A stretch of DNA of 64,000 nucleotides from GCA-2720865 sp047630275. GTDB lineage: Bacteria; Bdellovibrionota; Bacteriovoracia; Bacteriovoracales; Bacteriovoracaceae. The stretch is from assembly GCA_047630275.1 (NCBI GenBank), contig JBLHVN010000002.1, positions 930,001 to 994,000 of the forward strand. The letters run 5' to 3'. Position 1 is the stretch's first letter, and each line of letters begins with the position of its first letter. Below, piece by piece: positions 1 through 8,106 of this stretch. The notes below the pieces were generated by a model that saw only the letters and a program-made list of their open reading frames with translations, was not told the origin of the DNA and did not search any database. A program made the position numbers and the translations under genes.

Positions 1-439
1 GATCTGCTGTCCCACCAACAAAACCAGTTATCTTGTCTGTATCTTTAATGAGGTGCCAAGTCTTATCAGACATGGACATATTTAAGAACACATAACCAGG
101 AAAGAATTTCTTCTTAATTCTTCTTTTCTTTCCGTTAGCATTTGTGATGACTTCTTCTTCTGGAACTTGAATTTCAGAGAAGAACTCAGTCATTTTATTT
201 TGAACAATTCTTTGCTTAATTAATTTAGCAGCTTTGTTTTCTTGCCCAGTCATTGTCTTTGCAATGAACCACTGAAAACCTTCTTTTGGTGCAGCAAGAC
301 CCTGGCTAAGCTCGTTAACAACTCTTGCCGGCTCTGCATCTTCCGCTTCAGTTTCTACAACAGGTGCCGCTTCAACTGTTTCTTCAGCTACAACTTCTTC
401 AACTACAGTCTTTTCTTCGTTATTATTTTCTTCGCTCAT
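1..439 (-). CDS. nusG: Transcription termination/antitermination factor NusG (3' part cut by window edge)
   Basis: NusG binds RNA polymerase, acts with Rho and couples transcription to translation. The visible 146 codons contain an acidic, Glu-rich leader of about 50 residues that typical NusG lacks, then the NGN domain from about residue 55 (WFIAKTMTGQENKAA, later FFPGYVFLNM and ITGFVGG). The KOW domain lies beyond the window. The ATG at 439 is the first base of the gene on the minus strand, 9 bases after the secE stop, giving the classical secE-nusG pair. The acidic N-terminal tail is the only unusual feature. Family assignment is secure; the full length cannot be judged. Confidence 0.95.
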   Translation of the reverse strand, partial: MSEENNNEEKTVVEEVVAEETVEAAPVVETEAEDAEPARVVNELSQGLAAPKEGFQWFIAKTMTGQENKAAKLIKQRIVQNKMTEFFSEIQVPEEEVITNANGKKRRIKKKFFPGYVFLNMSMSDKTWHLIKDTDKITGFVGGTAD

Positions 440-448
440 GCAGTCCTC

Positions 449-835
449 TTAGTAAATTAGTTCAAGAATCTTTTGAAATGAGAAATCAATTCCTACTAAA
501 ATAGAACTGACAATACTTACACCAATAATAATACCGATCGTAACCTTGATAACTGAATCACGGTCAGGCCAAACAACTTTAACAAGTTCATCAAACACTT
601 CTTGCATATGAGTAGAAGCATTTTTATTTTTAATAATGGCAATAAAAGTAACAAGACCAATTACAATCCCAACACCCTGACTAACCATTAAGAAATGATT
701 TATTTTTGCCTCAAGATCAAACCATTCACTCATCTGATCGAGAAAACGAATTGAAACAAAACCTGCTAAAATACTAAGTACAGCAACAAACGAATTGATC
801 CACTTTCGGCTATCTTCACTTTTTACAATCGACAT
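449..835 (-). CDS. secE: Preprotein translocase subunit SecE
   Basis: SecE clamps SecY in the inner-membrane Sec translocon. The 128-residue product has three hydrophobic segments (about residues 15-35, 48-70 and 100-122 from the ATG). The stretch LVKVVWPDRDSVIKVT before the last one matches the conserved SecE amphipathic helix and third membrane span. A longer reading from a TTG at 862 exists, but the ATG at 835 has AAGGA five bases upstream and gives the expected N-terminus. Three spans resemble the E. coli-type long SecE rather than the single-span form. It sits directly upstream of nusG, as in most bacteria. Confidence 0.93.
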   Translation of the reverse strand: MSIVKSEDSRKWINSFVAVLSILAGFVSIRFLDQMSEWFDLEAKINHFLMVSQGVGIVIGLVTFIAIIKNKNASTHMQEVFDELVKVVWPDRDSVIKVTIGIIIGVSIVSSILVGIDFSFQKILELIY

Positions 836-1193
836 ATCTTTCCTTATATATTCCGACGCCAACCCTCTAGGGGCGGACTTTCAATATCTTACTCATGCGA
901 GTCTGAACTATATCCAACAATTTGACCACTTTGGCAAGGGCCTTGCAGTGACACAGGGCCATATATATTTAACGCAGGGTCAATCCAGCCACTTATATTT
1001 TTAGAATTAAATGAAGATTCTTTTGAAGCCCCAAAATCCACCAACTTTCCAATGACTCAAGTCTCTCTTGTGGCCTTAGCTTTATCAACACTTGGCTAAG
1101 CGAGAAGCGACACTGGGAGAGCGTGTCTTTACTCGCGACTGAAAAGGAGTCGCCGAGCGAAGTCAATGGATGATGAAGATAAGGCCACAAAAG
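836..1193. other. Intergenic region between tRNA-Trp and secE, no gene; holds a structured element
   Basis: About 360 bases separate secE from tRNA-Trp. No rpmG, which often lies between tuf and secE, can be read on either strand. Short open frames here lack a ribosome binding site and recognisable composition. The right part (1068-1190) is a strong inverted-repeat element described separately. A small palindrome, GCAAGG-G-CCTTGC, lies at about 933-945. Confidence 0.7.
1068..1190 (-). other. Long inverted repeat enclosing smaller hairpins, directly after tRNA-Trp
   Basis: The arms 1068-1087 and 1171-1190 are inverted copies matching at 18 of 20 positions; one of the two differences still allows a G-U pair. 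The 83-base interior holds further stems: GCGAG/CTCGC around GACAC/GTGTC, and CGACT/AGTCG. Read on the minus strand, the element begins 3 bases after the CCA end of tRNA-Trp and lies upstream of secE. It could be a folded non-coding RNA, a tRNA-processing or transcript-stability structure, or a decayed palindromic repeat. No match to a named RNA family was recognised. Confidence 0.55.
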
Positions 1194-1270
1194 TGGCGGG
1201 AGCAGAGGGATTCGAACCCCCAACCTACTGATTTGGAATCAGCCGCGCTACCAATTAGTGCCATACTCCC
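1194..1270 (-). tRNA. tRNA-Trp (CCA anticodon)
   Basis: The minus-strand sequence folds as a cloverleaf. Acceptor GGGAGTA pairs with TGCTCCC, the anticodon stem-loop is GCTGA-TTCCAAA-TCAGT, and the T-arm is GGGGG-TTCGAAT-CCCTC. The discriminator is G and CCA is encoded. The anticodon CCA reads UGG. The D-stem GCAC/GCGC contains one A-C mismatch, which is unusual. It lies between the tuf terminator and secE, a common location for tRNA-Trp. Confidence 0.93.
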
Positions 1271-1313
1271 GCAAGGCTCTGAATTTTTAACAGATTTTAT
1301 TCACTTTGGGGAT

Positions 1314-1341
1314 AAAAAAAGGCCCTCAAAATCCGAGGGCC
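1314..1341 (-). terminator. Rho-independent terminator after tuf
   Basis: On the minus strand GGCCCTC, a 7-base loop and GAGGGCC form a perfect 7-bp stem followed by seven T. It lies about 30 bases beyond the tuf stop and before tRNA-Trp, so it should separate the tRNA-tuf transcript from tRNA-Trp-secE-nusG. Confidence 0.9.
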
Positions 1342-1373
1342 TTAATTTATCTAAATAATTTTAAACTTTTTGA

Positions 1374-2564
1374 TTAATCAACAATCTCAGAAACCGTTCC
1401 GGCTCCAATTGTTCTACCACCCTCACGGATTGCGAACTTAAGACCTTTTTCCATAGCAATTGCTGTAATTAATTCTACATCAAAGGCCGTGTTGTCTCCT
1501 GGCATGATCATTTCTACTCCATCAGGAAGAGTGATCGCTCCAGTTACGTCTGTTGTTCTGAAATAGAACTGTGGACGGTATCCTTTGAAGATTGGAGTGT
1601 GACGTCCACCTTCGTCTTTAGAAAGGATATAAACTTCACACTTAAACTTAGCGTGTGGAGAAACTGTTCCTGGCTTAATTAGACACTGACCACGTTCGAT
1701 ATCTTCTCTCTTCGTTCCACGAAGTAAAAGTCCTACGTTATCCCCTGCCATACCTTTATCAAGAAGTTTTCTGAACATCTCAACACCTGTTACAGTTGTT
1801 TTTTGTAGCTCACGAATACCAACGATTTCAACTTCGTCGTTTACGTTAACAATCCCTCTTTCAATACGACCTGTACAAACTGTACCACGTCCTGAAATTG
1901 AGAAAACATCTTCAACTGGCATTAGGAAATCTTTATCAACGTCACGGGCCGGAGTTGGAATATACTCATCAACTCTGTCCATTAGTTCTTGTACTTTTTC
2001 TCTACCAATATTTGCGTCTCTATCTTCAACAGCTGCAAGAGCAGAACCTGCTACGATAGGCACATCATCACCAGGAAAATCATAAGAAGAAAGAAGTTCA
2101 CGAACTTCCATTTCTACTAGTTCAAGTAGCTCTTCATCATCAACCTGATCAACTTTATTTAAGAATACAACTAGAGCTGGAACACCAACCTGGCGAGCAA
2201 GAAGGATATGCTCACGTGTTTGTGGCATAGGACCGTCAGCTGCAGAACAAACTAAGATTGCACCGTCCATCTGAGCAGCACCAGTAATCATGTTTTTTAC
2301 ATAATCGGCGTGACCTGGACAATCAACGTGAGCATAGTGACGAACAGAAGTTTCGTACTCAACGTGTGAAGTATTAATTGTAATACCACGAGCTTTCTCT
2401 TCAGGAGCATTATCAATGTCCGCATAACCAGAAGCGGCCATACCAGAGGCAGCAGCTAGAGTCATAGAGATCGCAGCAGTTAGTGTAGTTTTACCATGAT
2501 CAACGTGACCAATAGTTCCGATGTTTACGTGTGGTTTTGACCTGTCAAAGGTTTCCTTAGCCAT
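1374..2564 (-). CDS. tuf: Translation elongation factor Tu
   Basis: EF-Tu delivers aminoacyl-tRNA to the ribosome as a GTP complex. The 396-residue protein is full length. The P-loop GHVDHGKT is at residues 19-26, DCPGH follows near 81, NKVD near 136, and the C-terminal barrel ends in the usual GGRTIGAGTVSEI. The ATG at 2564 is preceded by AGGAG. It is the last gene of a tRNA-tRNA-tRNA-tRNA-tuf transcript (see the tRNAs at 3019-3388), the same arrangement as the E. coli tufB operon. A possible promoter of its own lies at 2622-2650. Confidence 0.99.
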   Translation of the reverse strand: MAKETFDRSKPHVNIGTIGHVDHGKTTLTAAISMTLAAASGMAASGYADIDNAPEEKARGITINTSHVEYETSVRHYAHVDCPGHADYVKNMITGAAQMDGAILVCSAADGPMPQTREHILLARQVGVPALVVFLNKVDQVDDEELLELVEMEVRELLSSYDFPGDDVPIVAGSALAAVEDRDANIGREKVQELMDRVDEYIPTPARDVDKDFLMPVEDVFSISGRGTVCTGRIERGIVNVNDEVEIVGIRELQKTTVTGVEMFRKLLDKGMAGDNVGLLLRGTKREDIERGQCLIKPGTVSPHAKFKCEVYILSKDEGGRHTPIFKGYRPQFYFRTTDVTGAITLPDGVEMIMPGDNTAFDVELITAIAMEKGLKFAIREGGRTIGAGTVSEIVD

Positions 2565-3018
2565 AATATTCTCCTATTTCTATTAAATATTTTTTACAAA
2601 CTTATTACGTATAGTTCGCACAGTATGTAGCAAGGTTGTATTTCTGACAAGCCTAAAAACGCTTCCTAATGCAGCTAAGGACGATTTTAGTCGGTATTTT
2701 TGCGGCCGGTTAAGGGGTTTTGTCCCCAGTAGTGGCGTTTTAGCGGGATCTTGATGGTTCTTTTGAAGGGGTTTTATAGTGTGAGCCTACTAAAGGGAGA
2801 TCTTTTGAATGGAATTCTTATAAATAAAGATTCTGTTCTTTATATGCGTTTTGATTAAGAGTTTTAGCTATTCGTGCTTAGAAGAAAATCTACTTGGTCA
2901 CAAAACTGTTCGCTTCACCTCACTCTCCCATGCTTGGATTCAACAAGCTCGATTAAAACGGACGTGGTAGCGAGAACTGGGCGCAGATAAATTCAATGAC
3001 GGGGCTATTCTGTAATGA
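2565..3018. other. 454-base leader between tRNA-Thr(GGU) and tuf, no gene
   Basis: No credible coding frame or further tRNA was found. The stretch contains a small GGGG-TTTTGT-CCCC hairpin near 2714-2727 and a candidate tuf promoter at 2622-2650. It is long for a tRNA-tuf spacer and probably functions as the tuf leader. Confidence 0.6.
2622..2650 (-). promoter_or_regulatory. Candidate sigma-70 promoter of tuf
   Basis: On the minus strand TTGTCA (2645-2650) is followed after 17 bases by CATACT (2622-2627), about 55 bases upstream of the tuf ATG. Spacing is ideal but the -10 box is only a 4 of 6 match, so this is tentative. It would let tuf be expressed apart from the tRNA cluster. Confidence 0.35.
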
Positions 3019-3093
<75 letters not shown>

Positions 3094-3116
3094 GATGATA
3101 AATTTGGTAGAAAAAA

Positions 3117-3192
3117 TGGAGCGGGCGACAAGGTTCGAACTTGCGACATTCAGCTTGGAAGGCTGACACTCTACCAACTGAGTTACGCCCGC
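3117..3192 (-). tRNA. tRNA-Gly (UCC anticodon)
   Basis: Acceptor GCGGGCG pairs with CGCCCGC, the anticodon stem-loop is TCAGC-CTTCCAA-GCTGA (anticodon UCC), the T-loop is TTCGAAC, and CCA is encoded. Third in the tRNA-tuf cluster, in the position of E. coli glyT. Confidence 0.96.
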
Positions 3193-3207
3193 TTATTTTG
3201 AGAATGA

Positions 3208-3292
3208 TGGTGGCGAGTGATGGATTCGAACCATCGAAGGGAAACCCGACAGATTTACAGTCTGTTGCCTTTGGCCACTCGGCAAACTCGCC
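3208..3292 (-). tRNA. tRNA-Tyr (GUA anticodon)
   Basis: An 85-base class II tRNA with a long variable arm. Acceptor GGCGAGT pairs with ACTCGCC, the anticodon stem-loop is ACAGA-CTGTAAA-TCTGT (anticodon GUA), the discriminator is A and CCA is encoded. Second in the tRNA-tuf cluster. Confidence 0.96.
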
Positions 3293-3312
3293 ACTAATCT
3301 AACAAAAAAAAA

Positions 3313-3388
3313 TGGAGCTGGCTATAGGAGTTGAACCTACGACCTACGGTTTACAAAACCGTTGCTCTACCAACTGAGCTAAGCCAGC
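3313..3388 (-). tRNA. tRNA-Thr (UGU anticodon)
   Basis: Acceptor GCTGGCT pairs with AGCCAGC, the anticodon stem-loop is ACGGT-TTTGTAA-ACCGT (anticodon UGU), and CCA is encoded. It is the first gene of the tRNA-tuf transcript and starts about 17 bases after the predicted transcription start. Confidence 0.96.
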
Positions 3389-3411
3389 CCATATTCGTTT
3401 GCTAGAGGGAT

Positions 3412-3440
3412 TTTATAATCATTTAGAGTATTAAAATCAA
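3412..3440 (-). promoter_or_regulatory. Sigma-70 promoter of the tRNA-tuf operon
   Basis: On the minus strand TTGATT (3435-3440) is separated by exactly 17 bases from TATAAA (3412-3417), about 24 bases before the first tRNA. It is the best housekeeping promoter match I saw in the window. C-rich sequence follows the -10 box, as is common at stable-RNA promoters. Confidence 0.75.
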
Positions 3441-3458
3441 GAAATTAATTAACCAATG

Positions 3459-4214
3459 CTAAGCATTATTTGAAATCATTTTCTCCATGGCTATCGCCGC
3501 AGCGACAGAAACGTTCAAACTTTGGATATTTCCACGTGGTTCCAATTTTATTGTTTTGTCGAGAATCCTAGTAATAGCGTTCGATAAACCAACATCCTCG
3601 GCTCCGAGGACCAAGGCCATCTTGCTTGCGCCAGAGAAATTTGTGTCTTCTGAGTGCTCAGAAAAACCCTGCATCAAAATATTTTTTTCTTTTAATTTAT
3701 TTATAGTTTTCGGAAGACTGCCACAATTGATCAAAGGAACATGCTCATAAGCTCCAGATGAGATCCTATGGAAAGTAGGAGTCCTGAGGATATCACCCTT
3801 TCTTGACAGTAAAACCGCATCGATACCGTAGAAGCTTGCCGATCTCATAATGGCTCCTAGGTTGTGAACATCAGTGATCTGATCAAGAATAAGCATCTTG
3901 AAGTCATCCTTTGAATCTATAAGGTTATAAAGGAAAGTTAGATTTTTAAGTTCTAGTCGTTCAGTTAGTAAGAAAGTGTTGGCAGGAACTCTTGAGAAAT
4001 GAAAGTCCATTTCCTTATACAGTTTCTTAGCCTCTTCTTGGATATCGTGGGGCTTATGCTCACTAACCTCTAGGTTTGAGATATTATTTAGGTTTATTTT
4101 CTTAGTTAATTCACCTTTATTTTCTTTTGTTGTGAATAACTTATGCCCAGACCTCTCGGGGTTATTAAGTGCTTCAACTATAGAGTGAATCCCAACGATG
4201 ATTTCTTGAGCCAT
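3459..4214 (-). CDS. rlmB: SpoU/TrmH-family 23S rRNA 2'-O-ribose methyltransferase, RlmB-like
   Basis: SPOUT methyltransferases of this type methylate a ribose 2'-OH with S-adenosylmethionine; RlmB modifies 23S rRNA. The 251-residue length fits RlmB, with a substrate-binding N-domain up to about residue 75. The three knot motifs are visible: NLGAIMRSA (118-126), LGAEDVGLS (203-211) and SLNVSVAAAIA (232-242). The ATG overlaps the proS stop by one base (TAATG), so the two are translationally coupled. Family is certain; the exact target nucleotide rests on similarity to RlmB only. Confidence 0.85.
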   Translation of the reverse strand: MAQEIIVGIHSIVEALNNPERSGHKLFTTKENKGELTKKINLNNISNLEVSEHKPHDIQEEAKKLYKEMDFHFSRVPANTFLLTERLELKNLTFLYNLIDSKDDFKMLILDQITDVHNLGAIMRSASFYGIDAVLLSRKGDILRTPTFHRISSGAYEHVPLINCGSLPKTINKLKEKNILMQGFSEHSEDTNFSGASKMALVLGAEDVGLSNAITRILDKTIKLEPRGNIQSLNVSVAAAIAMEKMISNNA

Positions 4215-5944
4215 TACATTGCCGCCATAAGTTCTTTAAGTTTAACTACTAGGTCTTGCCTTTGAACTTTAAAAGACTCTCCCGTCTTTCTAACAACAAC
4301 CTCTAATTCTTTATTTTCAGCATAGGTCTTCTCACCTAGAACAACTCTTAATGGAAGCCCCAGTAGGTCAGCATCTTTGAATTTAAACCCTGGTCCTGCC
4401 TTTCTGTCGTCAAAGACTATGTCTAATCCTGATTCTTGTAGTTCTTCATAAACCTCATCGGCTAAGGCTTTAAGCTCATCAGACTTAGCTAATGAAGCAA
4501 AGTAGATATCCGCAGGGGCTAAGGCCACCGGCCAAACAATACCCTTCTCATCGTGAGATTGCTCAATGGCTGCGGCTACGGTTCTTGTAATTCCAATACC
4601 GTAACAACCCATCAACGGAGGAATTGTTTTACCATTTTGATCGAGAACAGTGATCCCCATAGCTTTTGTGTACATATCTCCAAGCTGAAAGATATGCCCA
4701 ACTTCAATTCCTCTAGCTTCATCAACTGTATATTTTCCGTCTTCAGTGAGGTCACCTTTTTTGGCTAACCTAAGATCAACTGATTCAAATTCCTTGATGT
4801 CCCTAGAAGGAACAAAGTTTTTGATATGGAGGTCTTCTTTTTGGCCACCTACCGTGTAAGCTCCATCAAGATTGATCTCTGTATCAATCAGTACTTTTAT
4901 TTCTTCTTTTAGGTTAAAAGCACCTATATAGCCTTTAACCAACCCTAGAGACTTAATTTCATCTTCGTGAGCTGGTCTAAGCTCTGAAGCTCCTAAGTAA
5001 TTGGTGAGTTTTAATTCATTGAGATCATCATCGCCTAAAAGCTGAACAAGGACGAACTCTCCTTCTTTGTCTTCTTCAAAGAAGTCTGCGTAATAAACTA
5101 GTGATTTGATGCTTGTATGCTTTTCGACCTTAAGAAAGTTACAAACATCTTCAATTGTAGACATTCCTGGTGTTGCAACTTCTTCTTGAGCAGGCTTTGA
5201 GGTGTCAAACTCAAGATTGGCCCGCTTAGTTTTGGCTTTTTCAACATTTGATCCATAGCCGGCTTCTTGGTTAAATAAAATTACGTCCTCACCATTTTCA
5301 GCAATAACTTGAAACTCATGAGTTTGAGCCGAACTATCTGCCATGGCACCAGCATCAGCTTCAACTATAAAAAAGTTTAACCCCATTCTTTCGAATATTC
5401 TCGAATAGGCCTTTTTAAGGTTTTCGTAGCCTTCGTCAAGGCAAGCTTTATCAATATGAAAGGTATAGGCGTCTTTCATTGTGAACTCACGCCCACGCAT
5501 TAGACCAAAACGAGGTCTGATCTCGTCTCTAAACTTTGTATTAATTTGATACAAGCTTGTTGGCAGTTGTTTATAACTTTTTACAGTCTTTCTAAAAATA
5601 TCAGCGATAGCTTCTTCATTGGTAGGAGAGAGGCAAACATCTCGGCCACTTTTATCCTTAAACTTAAGCATCTCAGTCATTTTGTCCCAGCGACCGGACT
5701 CTTTCCAAAGCTCTCCAGGAGTCACCACGCTCATAAGTAGTTCGGAGCAACCTGCCCTATTAAGTTCTTCTCTTACGATCCTCTCAGCCTTCTGAATGGC
5801 CTTTAAACCGAATGGTAAATAACTATATAGACCAGCTCCTGTTTTATGAATTAAACCGGCTCTAATCATTAGCTGATGACTTGGAATTTCTGCGTCAGCT
5901 GGAGTTTCTTTGTATGTTTGCCAAAATGCTTTAGAAAGCCTCAT
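4214..5944 (-). CDS. proS: Prolyl-tRNA synthetase
   Basis: Charges tRNA-Pro. The 576-residue product has the bacterial long-type layout. A class II catalytic core opens the protein (GLYSYLPFGLKA; FRDEIRPRFGLMRGREFTMKDAY as motif 2). An inserted YbaK-like editing domain follows (about 225-400), then the C-terminal anticodon-binding domain. A frame opening at a TTG (5968) adds 8 residues, but the ATG at 5944 has AAGGA nine bases upstream and gives the family-typical MRLSKAF start. The stop overlaps rlmB by one base. Confidence 0.97.
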   Translation of the reverse strand: MRLSKAFWQTYKETPADAEIPSHQLMIRAGLIHKTGAGLYSYLPFGLKAIQKAERIVREELNRAGCSELLMSVVTPGELWKESGRWDKMTEMLKFKDKSGRDVCLSPTNEEAIADIFRKTVKSYKQLPTSLYQINTKFRDEIRPRFGLMRGREFTMKDAYTFHIDKACLDEGYENLKKAYSRIFERMGLNFFIVEADAGAMADSSAQTHEFQVIAENGEDVILFNQEAGYGSNVEKAKTKRANLEFDTSKPAQEEVATPGMSTIEDVCNFLKVEKHTSIKSLVYYADFFEEDKEGEFVLVQLLGDDDLNELKLTNYLGASELRPAHEDEIKSLGLVKGYIGAFNLKEEIKVLIDTEINLDGAYTVGGQKEDLHIKNFVPSRDIKEFESVDLRLAKKGDLTEDGKYTVDEARGIEVGHIFQLGDMYTKAMGITVLDQNGKTIPPLMGCYGIGITRTVAAAIEQSHDEKGIVWPVALAPADIYFASLAKSDELKALADEVYEELQESGLDIVFDDRKAGPGFKFKDADLLGLPLRVVLGEKTYAENKELEVVVRKTGESFKVQRQDLVVKLKELMAAM

Positions 5945-6039
5945 AGGTCTCAATCCTTTTTTGCTCAAAGCTGCTTAGAGCTCTTATAAATTTAGTACAT
6001 TGAAAAATTAGGGTTGGCCACTAGCGCAGTACTGCGGAA

Positions 6040-6960
6040 CTAGTGAAATGCCGGTGCTAAGGCCTGGGGGAGTTCAAAGGCTTCGATCGTTTCTTTTTGA
6101 AGAGAAGAAGCCGATACAATTTCAAAAGCGCTCGGTGTTTCAAGCAATTTTCTACAAAGCATATTATGGAGATTATGACCTGACTTATAAGTCGTAATCT
6201 TCCCAGCAATTTCATAACCCAGTAGGCTAATATCACCAATAGTGTCTAGGATCTTATGCCTTACAAACTCATCTTGAAACCTAAGACCTTCAGGGTTAAC
6301 AACCTTGAATTCATCTAAAACAACAGCATTATCTAAGCTTCCACCTTTAATAAGGCCTCTGCGCTTGAGCATATCAACATCTCTTAGCATTCCAAATGTT
6401 CTGGCCCGAGAGATCTCGCTGATGAAGTTCTCACAAGAGAACTCGAATATCTTTTTTTGTTTCTTAATTAATGAGTGTGGAAAAACAATTGTGCTGTCGA
6501 TGATTAATTTTGAAGAAGGCTCTATTGTCGCCCACTTATCTTCAAGCTCAACTCTCACTGGCTCTAAGATAACTAAAAATTTCTTAGAAGTATTAAGTGA
6601 AGTTATCCCTGTTTCTTTTAATAGGAAAACGAAAGAAGCACCTGAGCCGTCCATGATAGGAACTTCAGGTCCGTCGATTTCACAAAGAACATTATTAATC
6701 CCTAGGCCGTAAAAAACCGACAAAAGGTGCTCTACCGTATGGATGCTATTTATACCTGAACCAATTGTTGTGTTATTTTCTGTTGCGCCAACCGTTACAG
6801 CTGAGGCTTTAATGGCCGGCTCATCAGGAAGGTCAGTTCTTGTAAACTGAATGCCAAAGTCTGCTTCAGCTGGACATAAAGTTAACGTTACTTTTTTTCC
6901 TGAGTGAAGACCCAGGCCAGTAACGGTTACTTTTTTGGCTAAAGTTCTTTGGTAAAGCAT
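6040..6960 (-). CDS. lpxC: UDP-3-O-acyl-N-acetylglucosamine deacetylase
   Basis: LpxC is the committed zinc-dependent step of lipid A synthesis, so this cell makes LPS. At 306 residues it matches family length. HTVEHL at 74-79 supplies the catalytic Glu77 and zinc ligand His78. HKILDTIGD supplies His235 and Asp239, and SGHNLH supplies His262, the general acid equivalent of E. coli His265. It is transcribed leftward and is divergent from the genes at 7275 onward. Confidence 0.97.
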   Translation of the reverse strand: MLYQRTLAKKVTVTGLGLHSGKKVTLTLCPAEADFGIQFTRTDLPDEPAIKASAVTVGATENNTTIGSGINSIHTVEHLLSVFYGLGINNVLCEIDGPEVPIMDGSGASFVFLLKETGITSLNTSKKFLVILEPVRVELEDKWATIEPSSKLIIDSTIVFPHSLIKKQKKIFEFSCENFISEISRARTFGMLRDVDMLKRRGLIKGGSLDNAVVLDEFKVVNPEGLRFQDEFVRHKILDTIGDISLLGYEIAGKITTYKSGHNLHNMLCRKLLETPSAFEIVSASSLQKETIEAFELPQALAPAFH

Positions 6961-7274
6961 TATGTTCCTAATTTTAAGTATCTAAACATTCTAATGTGCT
7001 GAGTTTATTATTGGCAACATCTAGTACTAGTATAAACTAGTGAGTTACCTCGTTATCACAGCGGTCAAATATTCCCGATTCAATTAATCGGTTTCTATCA
7101 AATCTACAGCGAAGTAGGTGTATTTTCTGGTAAATTGTGTAATTTTTCCTGATTTCAGGTAGTTTTCTTATCTTAAATATCCGACTAAATTTCTTTAATC
7201 TTAAATATAGCCACATTTATTTCTCAATCCTTCAAAGTTTAGATAGCCTTTAACTACCACAAAAGAGGTGAGAA
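6961..7274. promoter_or_regulatory. Divergent intergenic region between lpxC and the 7275 lipoprotein gene, with two inverted repeats
   Basis: This 314-base region must hold promoters for both directions. It contains a repeat of ACTAGT around ATAA near 7027-7042 and a perfect 6-bp inverted repeat, CCGATT-CAATT-AATCGG, at 7075-7091. Either could be an operator. No open frame with a ribosome binding site was seen. Confidence 0.45.
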
Positions 7275-7679
7275 ATGAATGTAAAATCAACAAGTTATGT
7301 ATACATAGCTGTACTTTTAGCCTGCTCAGCCTGTGCTAGTAAGCCTGTCCTTTATCCAAACGAGAAGTTTGAATCAGTCGGTGAAGATATGGCCAAGAAA
7401 GACACAAAGGCTTGCATGAACAAAGCGGACAAGTTCCTAAAATCTCCCAAAGCTAAGAAAATGCTGAAATCTGGTGGTGCTGGGGCTCTCCTAGGAGGAG
7501 TTGTTGGTGGGGTTGCCGGCATCTTCTCTGGAGATATTGCTGGGGGTGCTGCTCAAGGTGCTGCTATGGGTGGGGCCGGAGGCGCAGTGGCTGGTGCCCT
7601 TAGCCCAGATGAACTAAAACAAAGATATGTGAACCAATGCCTAAGTAAAAAAGGTTATCAAGTTCTAGGGTGGGAATAA
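7275..7679 (+). CDS. Glycine-zipper lipoprotein
   Basis: A 134-residue exported lipoprotein. The signal segment ends in LLAC with the acylated cysteine at residue 17. A Gly/Ala-rich stretch at about 68-108 (GGAGALLGG, GGAAQGAAMGGAGG) forms two glycine-zipper hairpins typical of small outer-membrane or periplasmic lipoproteins. Two further cysteines (in KACMNK and NQCLSK) may form a disulfide. AGAGGTG lies just upstream of the ATG. Its stop overlaps the start of the thioesterase gene by one base (TAATG). Specific function unknown. Confidence 0.8.
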   Translation: MNVKSTSYVYIAVLLACSACASKPVLYPNEKFESVGEDMAKKDTKACMNKADKFLKSPKAKKMLKSGGAGALLGGVVGGVAGIFSGDIAGGAAQGAAMGGAGGAVAGALSPDELKQRYVNQCLSKKGYQVLGWE

Positions 7680-8104
7680 TGATTTGGTACAAAGAACCTA
7701 ATTTAGATTTAATTAATAAATGGTGCGAAAAAACGGCCGTTGATCATAATGGCATCGTCATTGTTGAAGCGACAGACGATAGCTTGATTGGAACTATGCC
7801 AATTGACGAGAGGACAGTTCAGCCCCAAAGAAGATTACATGGTGGAGTAAGTTGTGTTTTATCAGAGAGCTTAGCCTCAATAGGTGCCAATATGGTTTTA
7901 GATCAAACTAAATATACGGCTTTTGGAATTTCCATTGAGGCCAATCATTTAAGACCTGTCATGGAAGGAAAGTCTGTTAAAGGAATAGCAACACCTATCC
8001 ATATTGGAAAAACGATTCAGGTCTGGAGTACTTCAATATACGATGATCAAGAAAAACTAATCTGTAATTCTAAATTAACTCTGGCTGTCGTTAAGACGAG
8101 GTAA
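7679..8104 (+). CDS. Hotdog-fold acyl-CoA thioesterase, PaaI/MenI type
   Basis: The 141-residue protein has the HGGVSCVLSESLAS segment (Gln/His-helix start HGG) of the PaaI/YbdB/MenI branch of hotdog thioesterases, which hydrolyse aryl- or acyl-CoA. Candidates are 1,4-dihydroxy-2-naphthoyl-CoA hydrolase and general proofreading enzymes; no men genes are nearby to decide. I chose the ATG at 7679, which overlaps the previous stop, over an in-frame GTG at 7670. Followed after 2 bases by a FecR-domain gene. Confidence 0.8.
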   Translation: MIWYKEPNLDLINKWCEKTAVDHNGIVIVEATDDSLIGTMPIDERTVQPQRRLHGGVSCVLSESLASIGANMVLDQTKYTAFGISIEANHLRPVMEGKSVKGIATPIHIGKTIQVWSTSIYDDQEKLICNSKLTLAVVKTR

Positions 8105-8106
8105 CC

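Noticed and set aside
836..1067. Search for rpmG between tuf and secE
   Set aside because: No frame with L33-like sequence (basic, with paired cysteines) was found on either strand.
993..1223. Leftward 76-codon frame across tRNA-Trp and the structured spacer
   Set aside because: It runs through a tRNA and an inverted repeat; the protein has no coding character.
3441..3458. tRNA cluster as an integration site for mobile DNA
   Set aside because: No integrase, direct repeat of tRNA ends or atypical gene block is present near any of the tRNAs.
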